A DNA stretch of 33,526 nucleotides from NCBI GenBank assembly GCA_036741235.1, contig DAINSQ010000033.1, positions 1 to 33,526 on the forward strand, read 5' to 3'. Below the pieces are notes generated by a model. That model searched no databases. It had not been told where the DNA came from and saw only the letters and a list, made by a program, of their open reading frames with translations. Below are positions 1-7,545 of this stretch, one piece after another. Each line of letters starts with the position of its first letter. Within the stretch, counting starts at the first letter, position 1. The translations under genes were made by a program, and so were the position numbers. This DNA is from JABWBR01 sp036741235 (GTDB lineage: Bacteria; Bacteroidota; Bacteroidia; Chitinophagales; Saprospiraceae).

Positions 1-13
1 GATTCCACGGAGA

Positions 14-34
14 GGAGCGCCAGAAAAACGCTCC
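14..34. other. Short hairpin at left edge
   Basis: GGAGCG at 14-19 and CGCTCC at 29-34 form a 6-bp stem with a 9-nt loop. An alternative outer pairing exists between CACGGAG at 6-12 and CTCCGTG at 31-37. No T-rich tract follows on the + strand, so it is not a clear intrinsic terminator. It may be the 3' end of a transcript that starts outside the window. Confidence 0.35.
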
Positions 35-144
35 GTGCAATCAAAACAAATTGCCAATCATCCTTTCCTATCTTTTCATCATCCCCCACATCTTAGTTCA
101 AAAACTCCGGGCCGAGGGGGCGATTGGGCGATCTTTGCCGCTCG

Positions 145-263
145 TTGAGCGGAGTCGAAACGAGCATCCGTGGCAGTCGGTTCCACTGATCCCTCCCTCC
201 CACCCTCTCTCCCTCCCTCCCTCAAACTCAGTCTATCCCGAGCATTGAGCGGAGTCGAAACGA
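145..263. repeat. Two 19-nt direct repeats flanking a C-run tract
   Basis: TTGAGCGGAGTCGAAACGA occurs at 145-163 and again at 245-263, exactly 100 bases apart. The first copy sits in a small inverted repeat (CTCGTT at 141-146, AACGAG at 159-164). The core resembles dispersed TTCGACTCCGCTCAA-type intergenic repeats that I recall from Bacteroidota genomes; that link is from memory. Between the copies lie seven runs of CCC (191-221). No convincing gene is seen from base 1 to the holA start; open frames here run across the repeats and resemble no protein I know. Confidence 0.6.
191..221 (-). other. G-quadruplex candidate (seven G3 runs on minus strand)
   Basis: CCC runs occur at 191, 195, 199, 203, 211, 215 and 219, separated by 1 to 5 bases. 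The minus strand therefore has seven GGG runs with very short loops, which satisfies the usual four-run G-quadruplex pattern several times over. It lies about 140 bases upstream of the likely holA start. Any regulatory role is inference. Confidence 0.5.
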
Positions 264-357
264 CCGATACCGGGCAGGCGACTTTGCGACTGTGCGATAC
301 GCAAAAACCCACAACCCACAACCAAAAAATCGTTATTATTGCAAAAAAAACAGGACT

Positions 358-1365
358 TTGAGCTACGAGCAAATACTGGATCAGCTGCGCAAAAAAAAGT
401 TTGAACCCGTCTATTTTCTGCATGGCGAGGAAGATTACTTTATTGATACCATCAGCAATTTTTTTGAAAAAGAGCTCCTGCCGGAAGCAGAGCAGGCTTT
501 TAATCAGACCATCTTTTACGGCAAGGATACCGACCACCTGGCCGTGCTCGACGCCGCCCGGCGCTACCCAATGATGTCGCCCTGCCAGGTCGTGATTATC
601 AAGGAAGCGCAGGATATGCGCTCGCTCGACAAATTGCAGTCGTATATTGAAAAACCCGCGGCTACCACGCTGTTAGTCATTTGCCATAAACACAAAAAAT
701 ACAACCTCAATTCGGCTTTTGGCAAGGCGTTGAAGGCCGGCGCAGTCGTTTTTGAATCCAAATCGCTGTACGACAACCAGGTACCAGAGTGGATCAAAAA
801 CTATATCAAGGACAAACAGCTTCAAATAACGAATGATGCCGCCAACTTGCTGGCGGAATACCTGGGCACAGAGTTGGCTAAAGTAGCCAACGAACTCGAC
901 AAGCTGGCGATTAATCTGGCGCCCGGGGCCACCATTATGCCGGCTCAGGTGGAGGAGAATATCGGCATTAGCAAGGATTATAATGTGTTTGAACTACAAA
1001 AGGCCCTGAGCCAACGCGATGTGCTGAAGGCTAACCGTATTGTAAATTATTTTGCCGATAATCCCAAAAAGAACCCTATACAGGTGGTCATCAGCTCGTT
1101 GTATGGGTATTTCAGCAAGGTGTATATGCTTCATTTTGTGAAGGACAAGCCGGAAGCCGATATCCTGGAGGCCCTGCAACTGCGCTCGGCGTATTTCCTC
1201 AAGGAATACCGGGCTGCGCTGCGCTTTTTTCCGGTGCAAAAGCTGGAGCAGGTATTCGCCGATCTGAAAACTTTCGACCTCAAATCGAAAGGCGTGAATT
1301 ACGATTCAACGGGCAAGCCAGAGGGGGAGTTGTTGCGGGAATTGGTGTGGAGGGTACTGCATTAG
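358..1365 (+). CDS. holA: DNA polymerase III subunit delta
   Basis: HolA is the clamp-loader subunit that opens the beta sliding clamp during replication in the cytoplasm. The protein begins with a typical delta-subunit N-terminus (SYEQIL..., then EPVYFLHGEEDYFID near residues 15-30). It carries the KxxNLxSAFGKAL-type central stretch and an alpha-helical C-terminal domain ending VWRVLH. I chose TTG at 358, giving 335 residues, because family similarity begins there. An in-frame ATG at 292 would add 22 basic residues encoded by a low-complexity stretch containing a CCCACAA repeat. No Shine-Dalgarno sequence is visible, as is usual in Bacteroidota. The gene stands alone, and its 3' end meets a repeat hairpin shared with the convergent lipoprotein gene. 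Function is confident; the start is less so. Confidence 0.9.
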   Translation: MSYEQILDQLRKKKFEPVYFLHGEEDYFIDTISNFFEKELLPEAEQAFNQTIFYGKDTDHLAVLDAARRYPMMSPCQVVIIKEAQDMRSLDKLQSYIEKPAATTLLVICHKHKKYNLNSAFGKALKAGAVVFESKSLYDNQVPEWIKNYIKDKQLQITNDAANLLAEYLGTELAKVANELDKLAINLAPGATIMPAQVEENIGISKDYNVFELQKALSQRDVLKANRIVNYFADNPKKNPIQVVISSLYGYFSKVYMLHFVKDKPEADILEALQLRSAYFLKEYRAALRFFPVQKLEQVFADLKTFDLKSKGVNYDSTGKPEGELLRELVWRVLH

Positions 1366-1457
1366 TTGTAGGTTCTATGTTCTAGGTTGTAAGTTGTAGG
1401 TTTTTAATTTACACGCGCTACAACCTACAACCTACAACCTACAACCTACAACCTACA
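1366..1457. repeat. Heptamer tandem array with inverted arm between convergent genes
   Basis: Five perfect copies of CTACAAC lie at 1418-1452, with a partial copy at 1453-1457. To the left are degenerate complementary units (TTGTAGG at 1366-1372, GGTTGTAAGTTGTAGG at 1385-1400). GTTGTAGG at 1393-1400 can pair with CCTACAAC at 1424-1431 and with later copies, giving a hairpin of variable register. The last repeat supplies the stop codon of the minus-strand lipoprotein gene (CTA at 1453-1455). It sits between two convergent genes, so it could act as a bidirectional terminator. Related units occur near 303-329 and 21690-21724. Confidence 0.7.
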
Positions 1458-2115
1458 GCTGCGATTTTGCGTTAATCGCCCAGCTTTTTGCGAGTTCGGG
1501 CGTAGCCTCGTCGGCCAATAACTGGCTGATTACCTTGCTGTAATAGGTTTTATAAGCTTTTGCGTCGGAGCGCGAAAAATGGCTTGAAAACTTGTTAATC
1601 GAAGCGCAAACCAGGTATAATTCTGCTTTTGAACCTTCGGCGGTAAGCGTTTGCAGGTAAAAATCGGCTGCCGAGGCGGTTTCGGCATTTACGGGTACTT
1701 TCGACAAGTATTTGTCCAGTATAAAAAAGCTGATCAGTTCAATGTTGATCATTCTATCCGACTGATTAGCATAAGCGGATTTGGCTTCTTCTATGGCTGC
1801 CTGGGCCAATTCGTGCATCGGCTTCCAGTTGCTTATGGCGTCCGTGAACGGGTACTTTGTCATCTGCCCCATGATCCGGGTCGCCTGCCGGGGCATAAAC
1901 GAACCTGTCGGCGTCATGGTTGCCGTATAGCGCATGTCGTTGGGGTCGTTGCCCCTGATAGAGGTGGCGTCTGCTTGATGCGACTGCGAGTTTCCTATTT
2001 CGCCGCTCATAAATTTTTGTACGCGCATATCCTCTTCGGAGGCTTCTTGTTGGGAGACACAGGAACTCAATACCAGTAAAAACAGGAACAGGGGATGGAG
2101 GATTGAAATTTTCAT
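1453..2115 (-). CDS. Hypothetical lipoprotein
   Basis: This 220-residue protein has a lipoprotein signal peptide: a hydrophobic segment (residues 5-16) followed by the lipobox LSSC, with Cys19 as the probable lipidation site. It is therefore likely anchored in a membrane, facing the periplasm or cell surface. After a polar linker (about 20-90) the rest looks helical and ends in SWAINAKSQL. I do not recognise a family. The small cysteine-rich gene lies 80 bases upstream on the same strand, so the two may be co-transcribed. The stop codon is contributed by the CTACAAC repeat array, so the very C-terminus may differ between relatives. Confidence 0.75.
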   Translation of the reverse strand: MKISILHPLFLFLLVLSSCVSQQEASEEDMRVQKFMSGEIGNSQSHQADATSIRGNDPNDMRYTATMTPTGSFMPRQATRIMGQMTKYPFTDAISNWKPMHELAQAAIEEAKSAYANQSDRMINIELISFFILDKYLSKVPVNAETASAADFYLQTLTAEGSKAELYLVCASINKFSSHFSRSDAKAYKTYYSKVISQLLADEATPELAKSWAINAKSQL

Positions 2116-2195
2116 GGTTTTGAAGATTAAGGCAGACCAGGGTTTTAGTGTGCCTGATGAAAAAATGAAATTGCTGTTTAATTATTTTAATTGAG

Positions 2196-2486
2196 CTATG
2201 TACATCTGTTACAATTGCATCCTAAAGCGGTGACGTCCATTCCTATAAATTCTGGATTGGAAATTTGATTCATGTACTGGAATACCGGAAAACCAGCTAT
2301 ATTTCCCATATAATGAATAGAATCATATTCGGTAATGCCGCAATTGCAATCTGTTTCGTAACTTATTGACCAGGTTATGCAACCTGATATACAGGCGCCG
2401 GTGCATTCCATTCGTGCGTAAGTAAGCAGTGGTACAAGGAAGAGAAAGAGCAGGATAAAACTGCATTTCAGGAAATTGGTTTTCAT
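2196..2486 (-). CDS. Small secreted cysteine-rich protein
   Basis: The 96-residue product starts with a clear Sec signal peptide (Lys-rich start, hydrophobic core at about 8-21, probable cleavage after TYA near residue 24). The mature part of about 72 residues has eight cysteines at 28, 32, 36, 47, 49, 90, 92 and 95. These form clusters C-x3-C-x3-C, C-x-C and C-x-C-x2-C. An even number of Cys in an exported protein suggests disulfides or metal binding. I recognise no family. The gene is visibly more AT-rich than its neighbours and is followed 80 bases later by a lipoprotein gene on the same strand. The signal peptide and patterned Cys argue for a real gene, but without homologs the call stays moderate. 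Confidence 0.6.
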   Translation of the reverse strand: MKTNFLKCSFILLFLFLVPLLTYARMECTGACISGCITWSISYETDCNCGITEYDSIHYMGNIAGFPVFQYMNQISNPEFIGMDVTALGCNCNRCT

Positions 2487-2933
2487 GGCGATGAATTTAA
2501 ATTAATAAATATAATAATACATAAAGGTCTTGTATTTACATGCAGGCAAATAAGATTCAGTAAAATAAGGCATCATTTTCAACTCGACGGGCGATTGAAT
2601 TGTAACAAAACGGCAGCAAAAAACGAGGTGATTCCAACCTGATTAAAAACGATCACAAAACCGTACCACCATCACCTTTATTTATCGCCTGTTTTTGTAT
2701 ATGACTAGCATACAAAAAATACTATAAATCGGCGTTTTATCGCAATATTATTTTTAATAAAAACAAAAAAAATCGGTGTTGAATTTGGTGTATAACGACA
2801 AAAGCAAATATATAATTTATAGACAGAATGAGCAACTATATTGTAATTTTTTTATAAAAAATGATCAATTTTAATTTTCAATAAAGGGAATATAGCGGGT
2901 TATTTTAAATTTACAGCAAACATAAAACCGGGT
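2487..2933. other. AT-rich divergent intergenic region
   Basis: This 447-bp gap separates the cysteine-rich gene (leftward) from the NTF2-like gene (rightward). It is strikingly AT-rich, with long A/T runs around 2740-2880, and contains no credible reading frame. Promoters for both directions must lie here. The only element I can point to is a weak -7-like TAAATTTA about 30 bases upstream of the rightward gene. No structured RNA was recognised. Confidence 0.5.
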
Positions 2934-3353
2934 ATGAAAATCGCGCTTGGCTTTTATTTTCTGCTCTTGGGCTGTCAATTACTCGTCGCCCAAACTACTA
3001 TTGCCGAATCGGAAGACCTGCGGTTTCGGGCGCAAGTGGAAAAAGATACGGCGTCGCTTCAATCAATACTCAGCGACGACCTGATATACATTCACTCCAA
3101 TGCATTGGTGGAGACCAAAAGCGATTTTCTGCACAGCATCTCAACCGGCAATATCACCTACAACGCTATGCAACCCGAGCCGGGCCGCGCTATCCGCAAA
3201 TACGGCAAAACGGGCATCAGCAACGGCATCGTGCAGGTAAAAGGTTTGATACAGGGCAAGCCCTTTGAAGTGCGATTGCGATATACGGCGGTTTATGTGA
3301 AGCAAAAAAAACACTGGCGGCTGGCCTCGTGGCAGTCGACAAAAATACCCTGA
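2934..3353 (+). CDS. Secreted NTF2-like (DUF4440-type) protein
   Basis: The 139-residue protein has an N-terminal signal peptide (hydrophobic to about residue 17, ending LLVAQ). It is followed by one NTF2-like/SnoaL-like domain of the DUF4440 type: an N-terminal helix with AESEDLRFRAQVEKDTASLQSILSDDLIYIHS, then SKSDFL-like and GKTGISNG segments, and a closing strand HWRLASWQST. Such domains form cone-shaped folds that bind small ligands or act as simple enzymes; the substrate cannot be read from sequence. It lies 62 bases upstream of a TonB-linked receptor on the same strand, so co-transcription is plausible. Family assignment is good; function is unknown. Confidence 0.8.
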   Translation: MKIALGFYFLLLGCQLLVAQTTIAESEDLRFRAQVEKDTASLQSILSDDLIYIHSNALVETKSDFLHSISTGNITYNAMQPEPGRAIRKYGKTGISNGIVQVKGLIQGKPFEVRLRYTAVYVKQKKHWRLASWQSTKIP

Positions 3354-3415
3354 CATGCAACTATTGTTTTAGTTAGTTGTCTTTATTGGGCTTAATCACC
3401 CGCAAAAAGACAACC

Positions 3416-5851
3416 ATGAGAGTATTTCTTACCCTGATTATCAGCCTTTGCACCATTCCTATTTACGCACAAATGTCCACCCTGCGCGGGCGTTTGGAAG
3501 ACAACCAGGGCGGCGCAATCGCCTATGCCAATGTGGTGTTGTACAATACTTCCGACAGCAGCCTGTTTAAGGTGGGCGTAAGCGATGAAAATGGAATTTT
3601 CGAGCTTCAAGGCCTCGAAGCAGGAACCTATTACCTGGAAGCTTCTTACCTGGGGTTTGATGATATCCGAAAACCCGACATTCGCGTGGATGGTACACAG
3701 CAGATTGACATCGGCGTTTTGGTATTAACCCCTTCTGCTATAGAACTTGCCCAGGCCACCGTCACTTCTTCGCGCGTGCTGGTGGAAATAAAACCCGACC
3801 GCACGATTTTTAACGTGGAAGGCACCATCAACAGCGCGGGCTCCGATGCCATTTCGCTGTTGCGCAAAGCCCCCAATGTGACGGTTGATAACAACGACAA
3901 TATCAATGTGTTGGGGCGAGCCGGCGTACTGCTTTACGTAGACGGCAAGCGATTGCCGCTGGGCGGACAGGACCTCAGCAATTATCTCCAGAATTTGCCC
4001 GCCGAACAAATCGACCGTATTGAAATTATCACCAACCCCGGTTCGAAGTACGAAGCGGAAGGCAACGCCGGGATTATTGACATTCGACTAAAAAGAGATA
4101 AAAACCTGGGCGCCAACGGCTCGTTGAATACTACCTACAGCCAGGGCAGATACCATCGGGCCAACCTCACCGGCAGCGCCAACTACCGCAATAGAAGTGT
4201 AAATGCATTTGGAACGGGCAGCGTGGGCGACGGCGGCGGCTTCAATAAGATGTTGTTTGAAAGCTACCAGAACAACCTGGTGCAGCACGAAATTAACAAC
4301 CATAAAAACGACTGGCGCAACTACAATTACCGCCTGGGAGCCGACTTTTTTCTGGCAAAAAATCACACCATCGGTTTTCTGGCAGGCGGAGGCGACAACA
4401 TTTCCGACAATACATCTTACAACCGCATTACCCTCGCCCTCGAAGCCACTCCCGACAATATCGATAGCATTCTGGTAGCTAACAATACGGCGGATAACAG
4501 CAGGACCCAGCAAACCTACAACCTCAATTACCGGTTCGACAACGCCAAAGGCCGCAGCCTTAATGTGGATTTGGATTACGGCAGCTATAAAAACCGGAGC
4601 GTCCGCTACCAGCCCAACCGCTATTACGATGCCTCGGAAGAAGTGTTGCTCACCGAAATTATCAACCGGTTTGATACGCCTACCGATATCGATATTTACA
4701 CGTTAACAGTAGATTACGAAGACGAACTGTGGAAAGGCAAACTCGGCGCCGGCGCTAAATTGAGCCAGGTAGTTTCCGACAATACCTTTCTCTTTTACGA
4801 CGAAATAAACGGCCTGCCCGTTCAAAATAACCGGTCTTCCAATGAGTTTACTTACGACGAAATAGTATACGCCGGGTATATTAATTATGCCCGTGGTTTG
4901 GGTGAAAAATGGAATTTCTCCGTCGGAATCCGCGCCGAGCAAACGGATGCTACCGGCGATCTGCGGGCTTTTTTACCGGAATTGCAGGAACCGCCCGTCG
5001 AATTGAACTACCTGAGCTGGTTCCCCAATGCAGGATTGACCTGGCAACCTGCCCCGAAACACACCCTGTCGCTCAACGGCGGCAGGCGCATCAACCGCCC
5101 CGATTACAACGTGCTCAACCCGTTTAATAACCAGATCAGCCAGCTTTCTTACGAAAAGGGCAACCCCTTCCTCCGGCCGGAAATCGTGAATAACCTCGAA
5201 TTGGGGTATACCCTTTCTTACAGGTACAACTTCAAATTGGCTTATAGCCGAACCACCGACCAGATCACCCGCCTCATTGCCCCCGACGATGTGGACCCCC
5301 GTGCCGGGTTTATCACCTGGGCCAACCTGGCGCAGCAAACCATTATTAGTTTTAATGTGAGCGCCCCCGTGCAGATTCTCAAAAATTGGAACGCCTATTT
5401 TAATGCCGGCATTTCGCACCTCGACAACCAGGCCAATTATGGCGAAGGCGCGGTGGTGGATGTACAGGCGCTCACCTACAATATCTTCCAGCAGCATACC
5501 TTCACCCTTCCCGCAGGCTTTACAGGCGAAATTTCGGGGTATTACTCCGGGCCCGGCGTATGGGGCGGCGTGTTTGAGTATGAATCAAGCTGGAGCCTCG
5601 ACCTCGGCCTGCAGCGCAAGTTCTTGAAAGACCGCCTGAATGTCAGAGTCAATGTAAGCGATATTTTTTATGAAACAGGATGGGACGGCTTTTCGGATTT
5701 TAACGGATTGTACGCCAAAGGCGGTGGCCGTTGGGATAGCCGTCGCGCCAGCCTGAGCCTGGGTTATCGTTTTGGTAATGAAAATGTTAAGTCGCGCAAA
5801 CGCACCACCGGCATTGAATCGGAAGCAGGCAGAGTAGGGGGCGATCAGTAA
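3416..5851 (+). CDS. TonB-linked outer-membrane beta-barrel receptor
   Basis: The 811-residue protein begins with a signal peptide (MRVFLTLIISLCTIPIYAQ). Next come a carboxypeptidase-regulatory-like beta-sandwich (about 20-100), a plug-like domain (about 115-225, with LYVDGKRLPL and IEIITNPGSKYEAEGNAGIIDI) and a long outer-membrane beta-barrel region rich in aromatic, Asn and Asp residues (about 230-790). This is the architecture of the Bacteroidota outer-membrane beta-barrel receptor family related to TonB-dependent transporters but distinct from SusC. Its substrate is unknown and no SusD partner is adjacent. The chosen ATG at 3416 begins exactly at the signal peptide; an upstream TTG at 3377 would add 13 residues and spoil it. 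The C-terminus runs past the last barrel strand into a basic tail. Confidence 0.88.
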   Translation: MRVFLTLIISLCTIPIYAQMSTLRGRLEDNQGGAIAYANVVLYNTSDSSLFKVGVSDENGIFELQGLEAGTYYLEASYLGFDDIRKPDIRVDGTQQIDIGVLVLTPSAIELAQATVTSSRVLVEIKPDRTIFNVEGTINSAGSDAISLLRKAPNVTVDNNDNINVLGRAGVLLYVDGKRLPLGGQDLSNYLQNLPAEQIDRIEIITNPGSKYEAEGNAGIIDIRLKRDKNLGANGSLNTTYSQGRYHRANLTGSANYRNRSVNAFGTGSVGDGGGFNKMLFESYQNNLVQHEINNHKNDWRNYNYRLGADFFLAKNHTIGFLAGGGDNISDNTSYNRITLALEATPDNIDSILVANNTADNSRTQQTYNLNYRFDNAKGRSLNVDLDYGSYKNRSVRYQPNRYYDASEEVLLTEIINRFDTPTDIDIYTLTVDYEDELWKGKLGAGAKLSQVVSDNTFLFYDEINGLPVQNNRSSNEFTYDEIVYAGYINYARGLGEKWNFSVGIRAEQTDATGDLRAFLPELQEPPVELNYLSWFPNAGLTWQPAPKHTLSLNGGRRINRPDYNVLNPFNNQISQLSYEKGNPFLRPEIVNNLELGYTLSYRYNFKLAYSRTTDQITRLIAPDDVDPRAGFITWANLAQQTIISFNVSAPVQILKNWNAYFNAGISHLDNQANYGEGAVVDVQALTYNIFQQHTFTLPAGFTGEISGYYSGPGVWGGVFEYESSWSLDLGLQRKFLKDRLNVRVNVSDIFYETGWDGFSDFNGLYAKGGGRWDSRRASLSLGYRFGNENVKSRKRTTGIESEAGRVGGDQ

Positions 5852-5880
5852 CTCATTTTACAAAAACTGCTAATCAGGTC

Positions 5881-5912
5881 TTGTTTTATTAAAAACTTTA
5901 CCCCTATATTTG
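5881..5912 (+). promoter_or_regulatory. Promoter of the trp operon
   Basis: TTG at 5881-5883 and TATATTTG at 5905-5912 match the Bacteroidota -33 (TTG/TTTG) and -7 (TAnnTTTG) elements, with a 21-base spacer. Transcription would begin near 5919, about 20 bases before the leader-peptide ATG. The position immediately ahead of the leader peptide and attenuator hairpin makes this the best promoter call in the window. Confidence 0.75.
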
Positions 5913-5939
5913 TCGCAGTTCAAAATCAGTACAACAACT

Positions 5940-6002
5940 ATGTCATTTCGCATACAGAACAATTGGTGGTGGCACAATCCCTCGGACTTCCGGGTGAATT
6001 GA
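5940..6002 (+). CDS. trpL: trp operon leader peptide (three tandem Trp codons)
   Basis: A 20-codon frame from ATG 5940 to TGA 6000-6002 encodes MSFRIQNN, three tryptophans, then HNPSDFRVN. The three consecutive TGG codons are at 5964-5972. Tryptophan is rare, so a run of three in a tiny frame directly ahead of trpE is the hallmark of ribosome-mediated attenuation. When charged tRNA-Trp is scarce the ribosome would stall here and alter folding of the mRNA downstream. The frame starts about 20 bases after the predicted transcription start and ends 26 bases before the hairpin at 6029. The peptide itself probably has no function beyond sensing. The symbol trpL is used by analogy. Confidence 0.82.
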   Translation: MSFRIQNNWWWHNPSDFRVN

Positions 6003-6061
6003 CGCGCCATTGACCAAACTGTTCTACCAAGCGGCCTGTCGGATCACCCGGCAGGCCGCTT
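5975..6061 (+). terminator. trp attenuator: terminator hairpin with competing pairings
   Basis: AAGCGGCCTG at 6029-6038 pairs perfectly with CAGGCCGCTT at 6052-6061, a 10-bp GC-rich stem with a 13-nt loop. CCGGGTGA at 5990-5997, overlapping the last leader codons, is fully complementary to TCACCCGG at 6044-6051 in the loop, abutting the 3' arm. That pairing would trap the 5' arm in its own loop and oppose the terminator. CAATCCC at 5975-5981 can instead pair with GGG at 5992-5994 plus ATTG at 5998-6001, sequestering the antiterminator strand. A ribosome stalled on the Trp codons would cover the first strand and free the second; one at the stop codon would cover the second. The U-tract is weak (TTGTCGTTT), and a T6 run lies only at 6082-6087, so control of trpE translation is an alternative. 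Confidence 0.7.
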
Positions 6062-6087
6062 GTCGTTTGCGCTAAAGCCAATTTTTT

Positions 6088-7527
6088 ATGCCTGCTGCCA
6101 CTACCACCTTAAATCGCGTCAAATTGCGGACGCTGGTGAGAAAAAAAATGGCCGACACCCTCACGCCGGTGTCGCTGTACCTGAAGGTGAGAGATCACTT
6201 TACCGACCCCGTATTGCTGGAAAGCAACGACTTTCGCAGCAAAGCCGATTGCATGTCGTTTGTGGGACTCGATGCGCTGGCCGCTATTGAGGTGAAAAAC
6301 GGGGGCATTACTATTTCGAAACCCGACGGCACGGCGCAGCAAATTCCGGTGACGAGTACGCTGACCGTGCCCGACGCCATGTTCGATTTTTTGCAAAGTT
6401 TTTTTATCGAATATGATACCCCCTACGCGGGCTTCAACGGACTGTTCGGATTTACAGGCTTTGAAGGGGTGCAATATTTCGATTCCCTTCGATTTGACCC
6501 CGCTAAAAAGCGCCTCGATTTGCCCGATTTGCGTTATACTTTATATCGCTTTGTTATCGCTATCGATCATTTCAGGGATACGTTGCATATTGTTGAGAAT
6601 ATACCGGAGGGATGGTCTTCGCGGATGGATGAACTCGAGGCCCTGATGTACGGCAATAAATTTGCTACCCACCCATTTCGGCTGCAGGGCGAGGAGACCA
6701 GCAATCTGAGCGACGAGGAGTTTATGGAATTGGTAAGCCTGGGCAAACGCCATTGCCGGCTTGGCGACGTATTCCAGATCGTGTTTTCCCGGCAGTTTGC
6801 CCAGCGCTATACCGGCGATGATTTCAATGTGTACCGCGTATTGCGATCGGTGAACCCATCGCCTTATCTGTTTTATTTCGATTTTGGAAGTTATCGAATT
6901 TTCGGCTCGTCGCCTGAAACGCAGATGCAGATTAAAAACGGCGTAGCGCAGGTGAATCCCATCGCGGGCACCTACCGTCGTAGCGGCGATAACGAAGAAG
7001 ACGCCCGCAAGGCCCTCGAACTCTCTAACGACCCCAAGGAAAACGCCGAACACATTATGCTCGTCGACCTGGCCCGCAACGACCTCAGCCGTCATGCGCA
7101 ACATGTGCGGGTGCGCGAACTGAAGGATATCCAGTTTTTTAGCCACGTTATTCACCTGGTTTCCAAGGTCGAGGGCGACCTGCCGCCCGGTACCAACCCA
7201 TTCCAGGTATTCGGCGATACTTTTCCCGCCGGTACGCTCTCCGGCGCCCCCAAGTACAAAGCCATCGAACTCATCCACCAATACGAAAACCGCCAACGCG
7301 GCTTTTATGGCGGCGCGCTTGGCTTCATTGATTTTAGCGGCCAGATGAACCAGGCAATTGTGATTCGCTCGTTTCTGAGCCAGGACAATACCCTGTATTA
7401 CCAGGCCGGCGCCGGTATCGTGGCCGCCAGCGACGAGCGCAAGGAGTTGCAGGAGGTCAATAACAAACTCGGCGCTTTGAAACGGGCTTTGAATGAGGCT
7501 ATATTTATACAAACGAATAATGTTTAA
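6088..7527 (+). CDS. trpE: Anthranilate synthase component I
   Basis: TrpE makes anthranilate from chorismate, using ammonia delivered by TrpG: the first committed step of tryptophan synthesis. The 479-residue protein shows the tryptophan feedback motif LLES (43-46), the chorismate-binding core with SPE, PIAGTYRR, the KENAEHIMLVDLARND stretch, GTFPAGTLSGAPK and the C-terminal YQAGAGIVAASDERKE block. Length is normal for a stand-alone TrpE. The ATG at 6088 directly follows a T6 run and lies 26 bases past the attenuator stem. It heads a seven-gene trp operon, and the retained LLES motif suggests enzyme-level feedback in addition to attenuation. A menaquinone or PABA chorismate enzyme is unlikely given the operon. 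Confidence 0.97.
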   Translation: MPAATTTLNRVKLRTLVRKKMADTLTPVSLYLKVRDHFTDPVLLESNDFRSKADCMSFVGLDALAAIEVKNGGITISKPDGTAQQIPVTSTLTVPDAMFDFLQSFFIEYDTPYAGFNGLFGFTGFEGVQYFDSLRFDPAKKRLDLPDLRYTLYRFVIAIDHFRDTLHIVENIPEGWSSRMDELEALMYGNKFATHPFRLQGEETSNLSDEEFMELVSLGKRHCRLGDVFQIVFSRQFAQRYTGDDFNVYRVLRSVNPSPYLFYFDFGSYRIFGSSPETQMQIKNGVAQVNPIAGTYRRSGDNEEDARKALELSNDPKENAEHIMLVDLARNDLSRHAQHVRVRELKDIQFFSHVIHLVSKVEGDLPPGTNPFQVFGDTFPAGTLSGAPKYKAIELIHQYENRQRGFYGGALGFIDFSGQMNQAIVIRSFLSQDNTLYYQAGAGIVAASDERKELQEVNNKLGALKRALNEAIFIQTNNV

Positions 7528-7545
7528 ACGAATAAATAAGTAACC

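Noticed and set aside
51..537. Open frames on both strands upstream of and over holA
   Set aside because: They run through direct repeats and a poly-C tract, resemble no protein, and one overlaps the holA coding region antisense.
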